Of a DNA stretch of 64,000 nucleotides, positions 35,732 to 43,927 are shown piece after piece. How positions within the stretch are numbered: position 1 is the first letter of the stretch; each line of letters begins with the position of its first letter. The DNA comes from Actinomycetota bacterium. GTDB taxonomy: Bacteria; Actinomycetota; Geothermincolia; Geothermincolales; RBG-13-55-18. The notes under the pieces were generated by a model. That model saw nothing but the letters and a program-made list of their open reading frames with translations. It searched no databases and was not told the DNA's origin. The stretch spans positions 1-64,000 of the forward strand of contig QZKE01000047.1 in NCBI GenBank assembly GCA_003598015.1, in the 5' to 3' direction. The translations under genes and the position numbers were made by a program.

Positions 35732-36793
35732 TCATTGAGGTCTAAGAATCTCGACGGTGAGGACGTCGTCGGGAGTAACATTCCACCTACATGTGGAGCT
35801 ATCCCTGCCGGACGCCAGCTCGTACAGCCCCTGGGCCGTACCTGCCAGCATCGGCTCCATGCATGAATTCTCTACGCTCATCTCCAGGTGATCCTCGTCC
35901 AGCTCCAGGGAAGAGACGCTTCCCAGGCCGCGCACGGCCAGCCCGTGGAAGAGGGTCTCGATCTCGTTCCACCCCGTGATGTGTTGCAGCCTGTCCCTGG
36001 CGTAGAGCCTCTGGGTCTCGACGACCATGTCCGGTATGGCCTCCTGCAACTCTACCTCCAGTTCGTTCAACATGGCATCCAGCCCCCAGGGCGTGAAGAA
36101 AGCGATCCTTTCTTTGCTCACGGGGTGGGATATGATCCCCGTCTCCACATCCCAGCGATAGGCCGCCATATCCAGGGGGATGTGGCAGGCGGGGCAGCGG
36201 TCGTACTCGATCCTGCCGGGCCGGTAGACATAGCGCCTCTCTTCAAACCTGCCCTGCAGCTCGACACGGTGACTGCCGAGGCGTATGACCACCTCGTATT
36301 CGTCCTCGTCCGTCTGCCGGTATTCGGAGTAAGCGTCTCTCCCCTCGATGGATTCCACGGCACCCAGGATATTGCCGCAGATTATCGCCAGGGAATGGGG
36401 GTTGTTGACCAGGAACCTAAGGCGATAATCACCCCCCTTGCCCCTTTGCATTTCGAGCATCCGGATCGTACCGTAGCCGTATGCCTTGCCCAGGTTGCAG
36501 AGGTATGCTACCACCTGCTTGAAGCCGATCCGCCTGAGCGTTTTGCGCAGGGGTGAGGGCACGATGTTGTCCACGTATTGCCGGGCATTCCGGGATGCGC
36601 ATTCGGTTGTGATGTGCTCCAGGGGGATGCCGATCATCTCCGACAGACCATTGAAGATACCGTCTATGCGGTCGAAATCGAAGAAGCTCATGCGTATGGG
36701 CTGCTTTCCGGTCTGGATTATCGCTCCATTGTCCTCCCACTTGTACATCTTGCTCACCAGGAGCGGGACCCCGCATTCCCTGCACATTCTCAT
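35732..36793 (-). CDS. Unrecognised protein made of two copies of one domain, each with a CxxC
   Basis: I do not recognise the family. The 353-aa protein seems to be a tandem duplication. Each half begins with a short cysteine motif (CRECGVPLL near residue 4; CPACHIPLD near residue 200), then a Trp, a GII/GAI turn, an aromatic-rich segment and a region ending GYGTIRMLE or GLGSVSSLE with a later GRD. No signal or membrane segment. The start ATG at 36793 has GGAG 7 nt upstream. It follows the DUF167 gene on the same strand after about 170 nt. Confidence 0.75.
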   Translation of the reverse strand: MRMCRECGVPLLVSKMYKWEDNGAIIQTGKQPIRMSFFDFDRIDGIFNGLSEMIGIPLEHITTECASRNARQYVDNIVPSPLRKTLRRIGFKQVVAYLCNLGKAYGYGTIRMLEMQRGKGGDYRLRFLVNNPHSLAIICGNILGAVESIEGRDAYSEYRQTDEDEYEVVIRLGSHRVELQGRFEERRYVYRPGRIEYDRCPACHIPLDMAAYRWDVETGIISHPVSKERIAFFTPWGLDAMLNELEVELQEAIPDMVVETQRLYARDRLQHITGWNEIETLFHGLAVRGLGSVSSLELDEDHLEMSVENSCMEPMLAGTAQGLYELASGRDSSTCRWNVTPDDVLTVEILRPQ

Positions 36794-36963
36794 GGTATTT
36801 CTCCAGTCTCTCCGCCACTTTTGCATGCCGGGCAAATATCCGTGCTATGAAGAGATATTCGGCCGGGGTCGGCGATCTCTTGATGCAGCATCACGGGCGC
36901 TCTTCGGCGTGCGCTGCCGCAAGACAGGATAAACTCCGATTCTGGCTGAACCGGAAGCGGCGG

Positions 36964-37260
36964 CTATGTTATCTGCAGCCGGGCCCGGGTTTCCGAGGGC
37001 GTTATACCGCGGGCGAGCACCGTCTTGTTGCGCGCAGTGTGGCCTCTCAACAACTCGATACGGGAGGAGGGGATGCCCAGGGCTTGCGCCAGCAGTTTAA
37101 GCGCTTCCCTGTTCGCCTTGCCTTTCTCGGGCAGAGAGTGCACGCATATGACGACCCTCCCATCTCGCAGCCCCTCCACGCCGTGCCGCGACGAGGCGGG
37201 ACGCACCCGGATCTCGATGGTGGAGCCATCTGCGTGTTCCCTTACCGCCCGACCTTCCAT
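36964..37260 (-). CDS. YggU/DUF167 (UPF0235) family protein
   Basis: A 98-aa protein of unknown function with the family pattern IEIRVRPASSRHGVEG, VHSLPEKGKANREALKLLA and LLRGHTARNKTV. ATG 37260 is chosen because GAGG lies 6 nt upstream; ATG 37275 is possible. In many bacteria this gene directly follows yggT; here it is on the opposite strand about 3.6 kb away, behind divIVA and two accessory genes. Confidence 0.9.
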   Translation of the reverse strand: MEGRAVREHADGSTIEIRVRPASSRHGVEGLRDGRVVICVHSLPEKGKANREALKLLAQALGIPSSRIELLRGHTARNKTVLARGITPSETRARLQIT

Positions 37261-37472
37261 GGCGACCTCGCTCATCCGGGAAGGAGGGATTCTCTTCCCG
37301 TACCCCATGCAAATCGCTGTATGTCTACCAGTATTCTTCTTTCGGGAACGATGTACAAGGGCGTGCATGCATGTGCTTCCGCCACGGGAACGGCATGATG
37401 ACCGGTACGAGCTGTGCGTGAGCTCGGCAGAGCGATGGGACGGTCTTCCATGGTGTATAGCCGCCCATGTTA

Positions 37473-37501
37473 TTGCACTAAGATAACCTGCGTGCTAATA
37501 A
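37473..37501 (+). promoter_or_regulatory. Promoter of ileS
   Basis: TTGCAC (37473-37478), a 17-nt spacer and TAATAA (37496-37501). Transcription would start near 37508, leaving a leader of about 30 nt. This is too short for a T-box, and none is seen. It also excludes the in-frame ATG at 37501 as the start codon. Confidence 0.6.
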
Positions 37502-37536
37502 TGGAGCAAAATCCCTTGTTGTCACGGAGTGAGGAG

Positions 37537-40302
37537 ATGGATTACCGTAAGACCTTGAACCTCCCGCGGACCGATTTTCCCATGAAAGCGAACCTGCCCA
37601 GGAGGGAGCCGGAGATCCAGAGGTTCTGGAAGGAAACAGACATCTACGGGCGAGTCCTCGAAGCGACGGCCGGCAAGCCGCCGTTCATACTGCATGACGG
37701 TCCCCCCTATGCCAATGGCGACCTGCACCTGGGCACGGCCCTGAACAAGATCCTCAAGGATATCATCATCAAGTACAAGAGCATGAGTGGCAACTTCTGC
37801 CCCTATGTGCCGGGATGGGATTGCCATGGACAACCTATAGAGTTCAACGTGGAGAAGATGCTCGGCGAGGAAAAAAGCAAGCTGGACATCATGGAAGTGC
37901 GCAGGCGCTGCCGCGAGTACGCGCTGCATTACGTCGACCGCCAGTCAGAGCAGTTCCAGCGCCTGGGCGTGCGTGGCGATTTCGACCACCCCTACCTTAC
38001 CCTCAAGCCCTCCTACGAGGCGGTGAACATCTGGGTGCTGGCAAGGATGCTGGAGCATGGCCTCATATTCCGCAGTCGCAAGCCCATCCATTGGTGCCCG
38101 CGCTGCGTTACCGCCCTGGCGGAGGCGGAACTCGAGTACGCGGACAAGATATCTCCTTCCATATATGTGAAATTCCCCCTGCTGGAGCCCGTACCGGGCG
38201 CGGGAGAGAAGGCCGCAATGGTGATCTGGACCACCACGCCCTGGACCCTGCCCGCCAACGTGGCCATCGCCCTCCATCCCGGCATGGACTACGTCCTGCT
38301 GCAGGCGAACGGCGAGAACCTCATCCTGGGGGAGCCCCTGCTCGAGAAGGCCGCCAGTGAGATGGGCATCGGAACATACGCGGTGAAGGCGAAGTTGAAG
38401 GGAAGCGAGCTCTCGGGCGCAAAGGCCGTCCACCCGTGGCGGGACCGCCCCTCGATCATAGTCACGTCGGAATATGTGACCACCGAGCAGGGAACGGGAG
38501 TGGTGCACATTGCGCCCGGCCACGGCCAGGAGGATTACCAGGTAGGGCTGGAGTATGACCTGCCCATGCCCATGCCCGTGGACGACCTGGGGAGGTTCAC
38601 CGCCGAGGCGCCGGAGTTCGAGGGGCTGTTCGTTGACGATGCCAACCCCGCGATCATCTCGGACCTGAAAGAGAAAGGCCTGCTCCTCGGGGTGGGGGAT
38701 TTCACGCATTCTTACCCCCATTGCTGGCGTTGCAAGGGGCCGGTGATCTTCCGCGCCACGCCCCAGTGGTTCGTGGGCGTTGATCGTCCCTACGACGGCG
38801 CCTCGCTGCGCCAGAGGTGCCTGGCTGCCGTCGATGATGTGAAGTGGATACCGGAATGGAACAGCCGCCGCATGCGCGGGATGTTGGAGACCCGCCCCGA
38901 CTGGTGCATCTCCCGCCAGAGGGCATGGGGTGTGCCCATACCGGCCTTCTACTGCCAGGATTGCGGCAAGGAGCTCTTCACATCAGCTTCCTTGCGTAAG
39001 GTGGAGGAGCTCATCGCTGCGGAGGGCGCGGACGCCTGGTTCCTGAGGGATGCGGTAGAGATACTCGGAGAGGGCTTCAGCTGCGAGGGATGTGGGTCGG
39101 AGCGATTCCGCAAGGAGAACGACATACTGGACGTCTGGTTCGAATCCGGTATAAGCCACGAGGTAGTCCTGAACCAGTGGGAGGGGATGACCTGGCCCTG
39201 CGATATGTACCTGGAGGGTAGCGACCAGCACCGCGGCTGGTTCCAGACCGCACTGCTCACCGCCATGGGGACGCACGGAGCACCCCCTTACCGCTCCGTA
39301 CTCACCCATGGTTTCTTCGTGGACGCCGAGGGAAGAAAGATGTCCAAGTCCCTTGGCAACGTCATCAACCCCCAGGATATATGCGACACGCTGGGAGCGG
39401 AGATCCTGCGGCTATGGGTGGCCGCCGCCGACTATACCGTAGATATCCCGGTATCACAGGAGATATTCGATCGCCTGGTGGAGGCGTACCGCCGCATGCG
39501 CAATACCCTGCGCTTTCTCCTCGGTAATCTCCATGATTTCGACGCGGACAGGGACGCGGTGGAACCGGGAGGGATGGAGGAGCTGGACCGTTGGATCATG
39601 TCGCGGCTGCAGGGATTGGTGGAACGCTGTACAGGCGCTATGGAGGAGTATCAGCTACACGTTCTCTACCATGCGCTGCATAACTTCTGCGCCGTCGATC
39701 TGAGCTCGCTCTACCTGGATATCCGCAAAGACTGCCTGTATACCTTCGCACCCGCTTCGGCGCAGAGAAGGTCGGCGCAGACCGCCGTCTACAACATCCT
39801 GCATACCATCGTCCGACTCATGGCGCCGGTTCTGTGCCACACGGCCGAGGAAGCATGGCGTCTCATGGAAGGTGAAGCCGATACGAGCGTGCAACTCCAG
39901 GAATGGCCGTTCCCCGGCGAGGAGTGGAGGGACAGAGCCCTCGAGGGGACATACGATGATCTGCTGGTCGTGCGCGATATGGTCACCAAGGCTCTGGAGG
40001 AGAAACGCACCGCCAAGGAAATCGGGACCTCCCTCGAGGCGCTGGTGAAGCTTTCCATACCTCCTTCCCTGGCGGATGTTTTCGTTTCCAGGAGGGACTT
40101 CCTGCCTACGTTGTTCATCGTCTCCCGAGTGGATCTGGATATCCTGGCGGAAGAAGGGGAGGTCCAGGTCATGGTGGAGAAGGCGCCCGGAGAGAAATGC
40201 GCGCGATGCTGGAATTATCGCATCTCGGTGGGAGAGGATGGATCGCATCCGGAGATATGCGATCGTTGCCTGCCCGTGGTCAGAAGGGCCTCGACCGAAT
40301 AG
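37537..40302 (+). CDS. ileS: Isoleucine-tRNA ligase
   Basis: Charges tRNA-Ile, with an editing domain that removes valine. The 921-aa class I enzyme has the HIGH variant PPYANGDLHLGTAL, the CP1 editing region with TTPWTLPANVAIA, the KMSKS loop GRKMSKSLGN and a C-terminal zinc motif CARCWNY...CDRC, typical of the bacterial type. ATG 37537 is chosen because GGAGTGAGGAG lies upstream and homologs start MDYRKTLNLP; an upstream in-frame ATG at 37501 sits in the promoter. Confidence 0.97.
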   Translation: MDYRKTLNLPRTDFPMKANLPRREPEIQRFWKETDIYGRVLEATAGKPPFILHDGPPYANGDLHLGTALNKILKDIIIKYKSMSGNFCPYVPGWDCHGQPIEFNVEKMLGEEKSKLDIMEVRRRCREYALHYVDRQSEQFQRLGVRGDFDHPYLTLKPSYEAVNIWVLARMLEHGLIFRSRKPIHWCPRCVTALAEAELEYADKISPSIYVKFPLLEPVPGAGEKAAMVIWTTTPWTLPANVAIALHPGMDYVLLQANGENLILGEPLLEKAASEMGIGTYAVKAKLKGSELSGAKAVHPWRDRPSIIVTSEYVTTEQGTGVVHIAPGHGQEDYQVGLEYDLPMPMPVDDLGRFTAEAPEFEGLFVDDANPAIISDLKEKGLLLGVGDFTHSYPHCWRCKGPVIFRATPQWFVGVDRPYDGASLRQRCLAAVDDVKWIPEWNSRRMRGMLETRPDWCISRQRAWGVPIPAFYCQDCGKELFTSASLRKVEELIAAEGADAWFLRDAVEILGEGFSCEGCGSERFRKENDILDVWFESGISHEVVLNQWEGMTWPCDMYLEGSDQHRGWFQTALLTAMGTHGAPPYRSVLTHGFFVDAEGRKMSKSLGNVINPQDICDTLGAEILRLWVAAADYTVDIPVSQEIFDRLVEAYRRMRNTLRFLLGNLHDFDADRDAVEPGGMEELDRWIMSRLQGLVERCTGAMEEYQLHVLYHALHNFCAVDLSSLYLDIRKDCLYTFAPASAQRRSAQTAVYNILHTIVRLMAPVLCHTAEEAWRLMEGEADTSVQLQEWPFPGEEWRDRALEGTYDDLLVVRDMVTKALEEKRTAKEIGTSLEALVKLSIPPSLADVFVSRRDFLPTLFIVSRVDLDILAEEGEVQVMVEKAPGEKCARCWNYRISVGEDGSHPEICDRCLPVVRRASTE

Positions 40303-40312
40303 GCAGGCATAT

Positions 40313-40498
40313 GACATCGGGACGCCCGGTGGCCGGCGGGGATAGCGGCCCTTTTCAAATCCATCTCGGCACTTCAAGCCAGTATGCCTCCTGCGGAGAG
40401 GCCGGAGGGCTCGCTTCAAGAAGTGCGGGTGAAAACCGTCCGGCCTGACCCCGGGCAACGACGCCCGAGTCCCGATATCAATTCACCCGCATTTCTTG
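40313..40498 (+). ncRNA. Candidate structured RNA between ileS and the DksA-like gene
   Basis: CAAGAAGTGCGGGTGAA (40417-40433) pairs over 17 bp, with one G-U, with TTCACCCGCATTTCTTG (40482-40498); the 48-nt interior contains a CGGGC/GCCCG hairpin. Competing pairings exist: 40313-40323 with 40469-40479 (10 of 11 bp) and 40400-40406 with 40439-40445 (7 bp). It matches no RNA family I know. The role is unknown: leader, terminator remnant or free RNA. Confidence 0.4.
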
Positions 40499-40525
40499 GA
40501 GAAGAACCGGCCGTCGATTTCGTAC

Positions 40526-40553
40526 TTGTGAAAAGAATGGAATCGTGCATAAT
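40526..40553 (+). promoter_or_regulatory. Promoter of the DksA/TraR-like gene
   Basis: TTGTGA (40526-40531), a 16-nt spacer and CATAAT (40548-40553) lie about 45 nt before the start codon and immediately after the inverted repeat. Confidence 0.45.
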
Positions 40554-40599
40554 AGGGATAATGTATGGCAAGGAAAGTCGTCAAAGGCTGTGATTGCAG

Positions 40600-40974
40600 A
40601 TGAATAAAAAGAAGCTTACAGCGTTTCAAAAGATACTCTTGCAGGAAAAGGATGTGCTGGAGAAGCAGTATCGTGACCTGGAGGAGGGGAACCTGCATAA
40701 CTCGCAATCCGACTTCTCGGGGGAGATGCCCTTCGAGGAGGAATACGCGGCAAGTGGGACCACCACCTTCGAACGCGAGAGGGACCTCTCCCTTTCCGAG
40801 AACGTCAAAGATATCCTCAAACGCGTCAACGAAGCCCTCGACCGCATCGACAGCGGCACTTTCGGTGTCTGCGAGATGTGCAGCCAGCCCATACCCGAAG
40901 AGCGCCTGAAGGCGCTGCCATACGCCAACCTCTGCATTACGTGCAAACAGAAAGAAGAAAAGGCCTTCCGGTAA
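40600..40974 (+). CDS. DksA/TraR-family zinc-finger protein
   Basis: A 124-aa protein with an N-terminal coiled-coil and a C-terminal C4 zinc finger (CEMC...CITC) in GTFGVCEMCSQPIPEERL. The family binds RNA polymerase or has looser regulatory roles; short Gram-positive forms lack the acidic tip of DksA. Start: ATG 40600, or TTG 40594 which is better spaced from AAAGG. Located between ileS and lspA as in many Gram-positives. The 3' end overlaps lspA by 34 nt. Confidence 0.88.
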   Translation: MNKKKLTAFQKILLQEKDVLEKQYRDLEEGNLHNSQSDFSGEMPFEEEYAASGTTTFERERDLSLSENVKDILKRVNEALDRIDSGTFGVCEMCSQPIPEERLKALPYANLCITCKQKEEKAFR

Positions 40975-41441
40975 CCCTCCTGGTTACCGCCCTCATCACG
41001 CTGGCCATCGACCAGTTGAGCAAAGCCCTTGTAAGGGTATATCTGCCAACCGGTAAAGAGGTGTCTCTGGGCGGTTTTGGAAAACTGTCTCAGGTGCGCA
41101 ACCCGGGCACGGCTTTCGGGATCATCGAGGGCAGATCGTGGCCGCTTTTCCTGGCGAGCATAGCCATATTCATAGTGCTCGTCGTGGTCTTATGGCGCTG
41201 GGGGGGGCCGGGATCGTTCTTTTTCCAGATGGGCCTGGGCTTGATTATCGGTGGGGCGATAGGTAACATCATCGACAGGATAGCCCTGGGCGCGGTTGTC
41301 GACTTCGTAGATCTTGGATTCTGGCCCATGAGATCCTGGCCCGTGTTCAACTTTGCCGACCTCGCCATCGTCATCGGGGTGGGAATCACTCTGATAATCG
41401 TGATCAAGGACAGCCTCAGCAGGGAACCGCAGGAGGTGTAG
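40941..41441 (+). CDS. lspA: Lipoprotein signal peptidase
   Basis: Membrane aspartyl protease that removes signal peptides from prolipoproteins. About 166 aa with four hydrophobic segments; catalytic motifs are VRNPGTAFGI and FNFADLAIVIGV, with DQLSK in the first helix. The start is uncertain: GTG 40941 lies within the DksA-like gene (34-nt overlap) and is the last standard codon before helix 1. It is followed by lgt, completing the first two lipoprotein-maturation steps, which the LivK lipoprotein here needs. Confidence 0.92.
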   Translation: MQTERRKGLPVTLLVTALITLAIDQLSKALVRVYLPTGKEVSLGGFGKLSQVRNPGTAFGIIEGRSWPLFLASIAIFIVLVVVLWRWGGPGSFFFQMGLGLIIGGAIGNIIDRIALGAVVDFVDLGFWPMRSWPVFNFADLAIVIGVGITLIIVIKDSLSREPQEV

Positions 41442-41527
41442 GCGAGCCCGCAACCCCTGGAAGAACGGAGGCGTCGGATGCCTGAGGAAGCGGTGCAGCC
41501 TGTGAGGCGAGGAATGAGGAGTAGTGA

Positions 41528-42295
41528 TTGAGACCGGAACTGTTTGACATAGGCCCTTTGACCGTGCACGCGTACGGGTTTTTCCTCGCCCTGGCCTTTA
41601 TCGTGGGCATGCTGGTGAGCTTCTGGTACCTCCGCCGGCAGTTTCTCGATGCCTACGTCGTTTTCGAGCTGGTACTGGCAGCCGCGGTGGGAGGAATTAT
41701 CGGCGCCAGGATCTTCTATGTGGTAGGGCATTGGAGCGAGTTCTCGGCCAACTGGTGGGAGATCCTGAAGTTCTGGAATGTCGAGGGTCTTGTCTTCTAT
41801 GGCGGATTCATCGTCGGGGTACTTGCCGCGGCGGCCGTGATAAGGCTGCGCGGCCTGTCCGTAGGGGTGGTACTGGACTCGGGCGGCCTGGCGGTACCGG
41901 CCGCATTGGCTGTAGCCAGGGTGGGATGCTACCTTAACGGGTGTTGCTTCGGAAAATCATCCGGACTGCCCTGGGCGGTGTATTTCCCCGTAAAAACACA
42001 GATGAATATGGGTATGCCCCCCAACCCAGTCCATCCCACGCAGATCTACGAGATTATCCTCGACCTGGCGATACTCGTGATCCTACTCGCGGTCTACAAG
42101 AGGTTCAGATATCGCGGAGAGATAATGCTCTCCTTTATCATGCTCTACGCCGTTGCCCGTTTTATACTGGAGTTCTTCCGCTACCATACCAATGCTTCAG
42201 CGAACCTGTTCTTCCAGCTCCTCAGCATAGCCGCTTTCGCTCTAGCCGGTCTGGCGCTGCTGTTCAGACGCAGATTACTGCCGGAGGCAAGATAG
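41528..42295 (+). CDS. lgt: Prolipoprotein diacylglyceryl transferase
   Basis: Transfers diacylglycerol to the lipobox cysteine. The 255-aa membrane protein has about seven hydrophobic segments; the signature is ARVGCYLNGCCFGKSSGLPW, with HAYGFFLALAF at the N-terminus and HPTQIYE further on. TTG 41528 follows GAGGAG. It lies directly downstream of lspA and one base before rluD. Confidence 0.95.
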   Translation: MRPELFDIGPLTVHAYGFFLALAFIVGMLVSFWYLRRQFLDAYVVFELVLAAAVGGIIGARIFYVVGHWSEFSANWWEILKFWNVEGLVFYGGFIVGVLAAAAVIRLRGLSVGVVLDSGGLAVPAALAVARVGCYLNGCCFGKSSGLPWAVYFPVKTQMNMGMPPNPVHPTQIYEIILDLAILVILLAVYKRFRYRGEIMLSFIMLYAVARFILEFFRYHTNASANLFFQLLSIAAFALAGLALLFRRRLLPEAR

Positions 42296-42296
42296 T

Positions 42297-43229
42297 GTGC
42301 GGCCCTTGAGGTATACCGTCTCCGCGGAGGAGAAGGGCGATAGACTGGACCGTTTCGTCGCCAGGTCCACCGGCATGACCCGGACTCAGGCGCAACGACT
42401 CGTCGCTTGCGGCGCCATCAGGGTGAACGGGGAGATACTCTCCAAGCATCACCGCTTGCGGGAGGGTGAAAACGTCGAGGTAGAGCTGCCGGATCCCGAG
42501 GCCGCGGAGCCTTCGCCCCAGGATATTCCGGTCGAGATACTCTATCAGGACAGCGAGCTGGCCGTAATATCAAAGCCCGCGGGCCTCGTGGTCCACCCTG
42601 CTGCGGGGCATGCGGAGGGCACGTTGGTAAACGCCCTCCTCTACGCCATCGATGATCTCTCGGGAATCGGTGGGGTCCTGCGTCCCGGCATAGTGCACCG
42701 CCTCGACCGGGATACCTCGGGACTCATGGTGGTGGCAAAAAGCGACCTTTCCCATGTTCGTCTTCAGGAGATGATAAAACAGCGAGTGCTGAAGCGTTTC
42801 TACCTGGCCCTCGTGCACGGAATACCCGCCACGCGGCTGGGGACGGTTGATGCGCCTGTAGGAAGGGATGCGCGGGATCGCAAACGTATGGCGGTGACGT
42901 CGGAATCGGGTAGGCCGGCCGTCACGCACTTCAGGGTAGAGCGGGAATTCAAGGACTGTGCCCTCCTCGAGGTAGAGCTGGGGAGCGGCAGAACCCATCA
43001 GATACGCGTTCACCTCTCCTATATCGGCCATCCTGTAGCCGGCGATAGGGAGTATGGCGTCAGGGGCGAACTGGAAAGGGAATTGGGCCTGGAACGTCAA
43101 TTCCTTCATGCCTTCAGGCTGGAATTTCCACATCCCGTCGGCGGCGAGGATCTCGCTTTCGAGGACCCGCTGCCACAGGACCTGGAGCGAGCGCTGCGCA
43201 TACTGGAAACCATGCAGGGCCCCACTTGA
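42297..43229 (+). CDS. rluD: RluA/RluD-family pseudouridine synthase
   Basis: Isomerises uridines in 23S rRNA (RluD type) or tRNA. The 310-aa protein has an N-terminal S4 RNA-binding domain (RLDRFVARSTGMTRTQAQRLVACGAIRVNG) described by position 17-47, and a catalytic domain with the HRLDRDTSGLMVVAKS motif containing the catalytic Asp, and GRTHQIRVHLSYIGHPVAGD. GTG 42297 has GGAGG about 10 nt upstream. The choice of RluD over other RluA members is by context with lspA. Confidence 0.9.
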   Translation: MRPLRYTVSAEEKGDRLDRFVARSTGMTRTQAQRLVACGAIRVNGEILSKHHRLREGENVEVELPDPEAAEPSPQDIPVEILYQDSELAVISKPAGLVVHPAAGHAEGTLVNALLYAIDDLSGIGGVLRPGIVHRLDRDTSGLMVVAKSDLSHVRLQEMIKQRVLKRFYLALVHGIPATRLGTVDAPVGRDARDRKRMAVTSESGRPAVTHFRVEREFKDCALLEVELGSGRTHQIRVHLSYIGHPVAGDREYGVRGELERELGLERQFLHAFRLEFPHPVGGEDLAFEDPLPQDLERALRILETMQGPT

Positions 43230-43262
43230 GCGATTTACCAGTTTCTGCTACTCCTTTCAAGG

Positions 43263-43311
43263 CCTGAAAACGACCACTCAAGAACCGAATTGGCTCGTTT
43301 TCGGGATTTTA
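43263..43311 (+). terminator. Intrinsic terminator after rluD
   Basis: CCTGAAAACGA (43263-43273) pairs with TCGTTTTCGGG (43295-43305), 11 bp with one G-U, followed by ATTTTA. The 21-nt loop is long, so strength is uncertain, but it separates the ileS-rluD group from the winged-helix genes. Confidence 0.6.
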
Positions 43312-43365
43312 CTCAAATCACGTGAACAATCGGATGATTATTGTATCGAAAGGAGAAACTCCATA

Positions 43366-43650
43366 ATGTCGGATTACCAGGAAATGAGCGGTAAGGGTGG
43401 GAACGGAGTCTCGGACAGCCTTATCCGCATCGAGCTGATCACCCATTTCCATCGCAATCCGGGCCTGCACGGTACGGCCCAGGAAATGGCCGAGGCCATC
43501 GGTCGGGAGCCCTGCAGGGTGGAATGCCAGATGAATAAACTTGTCCAGCTGCATATACTCGAGGAAACCCCGTCCAACGGCCAGAACCGTTATCGCTATA
43601 TGCAGCCCCATTCCGTAGCGGCTTATGTGTTCAGGAAGTCCGGCAGGTAA
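43366..43650 (+). CDS. Small winged-helix-like protein
   Basis: A 94-aa protein without a family I can name. Residues about 18-80 look like a winged helix: LIRIELITHFHRNPGLHGTA, then AQEMAEAIGREPCRVECQMNKLVQLHIL and a basic wing (NGQNRYRYMQP). The same pattern begins the next gene (RVIRMELISYFSLYP...EEMAARLGRGVEQVERQMDALVELCIL), so the two are paralogous in this region. ATG 43366 has AAAGGAG about 10 nt upstream. It probably regulates transcription. Confidence 0.75.
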   Translation: MSDYQEMSGKGGNGVSDSLIRIELITHFHRNPGLHGTAQEMAEAIGREPCRVECQMNKLVQLHILEETPSNGQNRYRYMQPHSVAAYVFRKSGR

Positions 43651-43851
43651 ACCGGCCGTTGCGTAAGCCTCCGCCACGCAAACATCCCGGCTGGATCCGC
43701 GAATCAACGTCAACCATCCCTCTATAAGCTGGTATTTTAGGATTTCACCCTGTTGGCGGCTTTAGCGCGGACCTGCGTCATACCGGGATGATTACCGTTC
43801 TTCCCTGCAAAGTTACCTTTTGGTATTAAAAACCATCCGTTCGCGGGATAT

Positions 43852-43875
43852 TTGTTCACAAATTCCAAATATAAT
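43852..43875 (+). promoter_or_regulatory. Promoter region with palindrome before the winged-helix/GAF gene
   Basis: TATAAT at 43870-43875 is a perfect -10; the -35 region is poor. TTTGTTCACAAA (43851-43862) is a 12-bp palindrome overlapping the promoter, a possible binding site for one of the two winged-helix proteins. The rest of the 277-base spacer shows nothing else I can name. Confidence 0.45.
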
Positions 43876-43927
43876 CCCATAATCTGTATAAGGCGAGGGG
43901 ACTGAAGATGCAGACAAGGGAAAGGAC

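Noticed and set aside
35618-35866. 82-codon open frame on the plus strand near the AT-rich palindrome
   Set aside because: It overlaps the end of the minus-strand gene, is rich in Arg and Pro, and has no Shine-Dalgarno.
37261-37536. T-box riboswitch before ileS
   Set aside because: The promoter leaves only about 30 nt of leader, and no T-box sequence (UGGN bulge) or specifier loop is visible.
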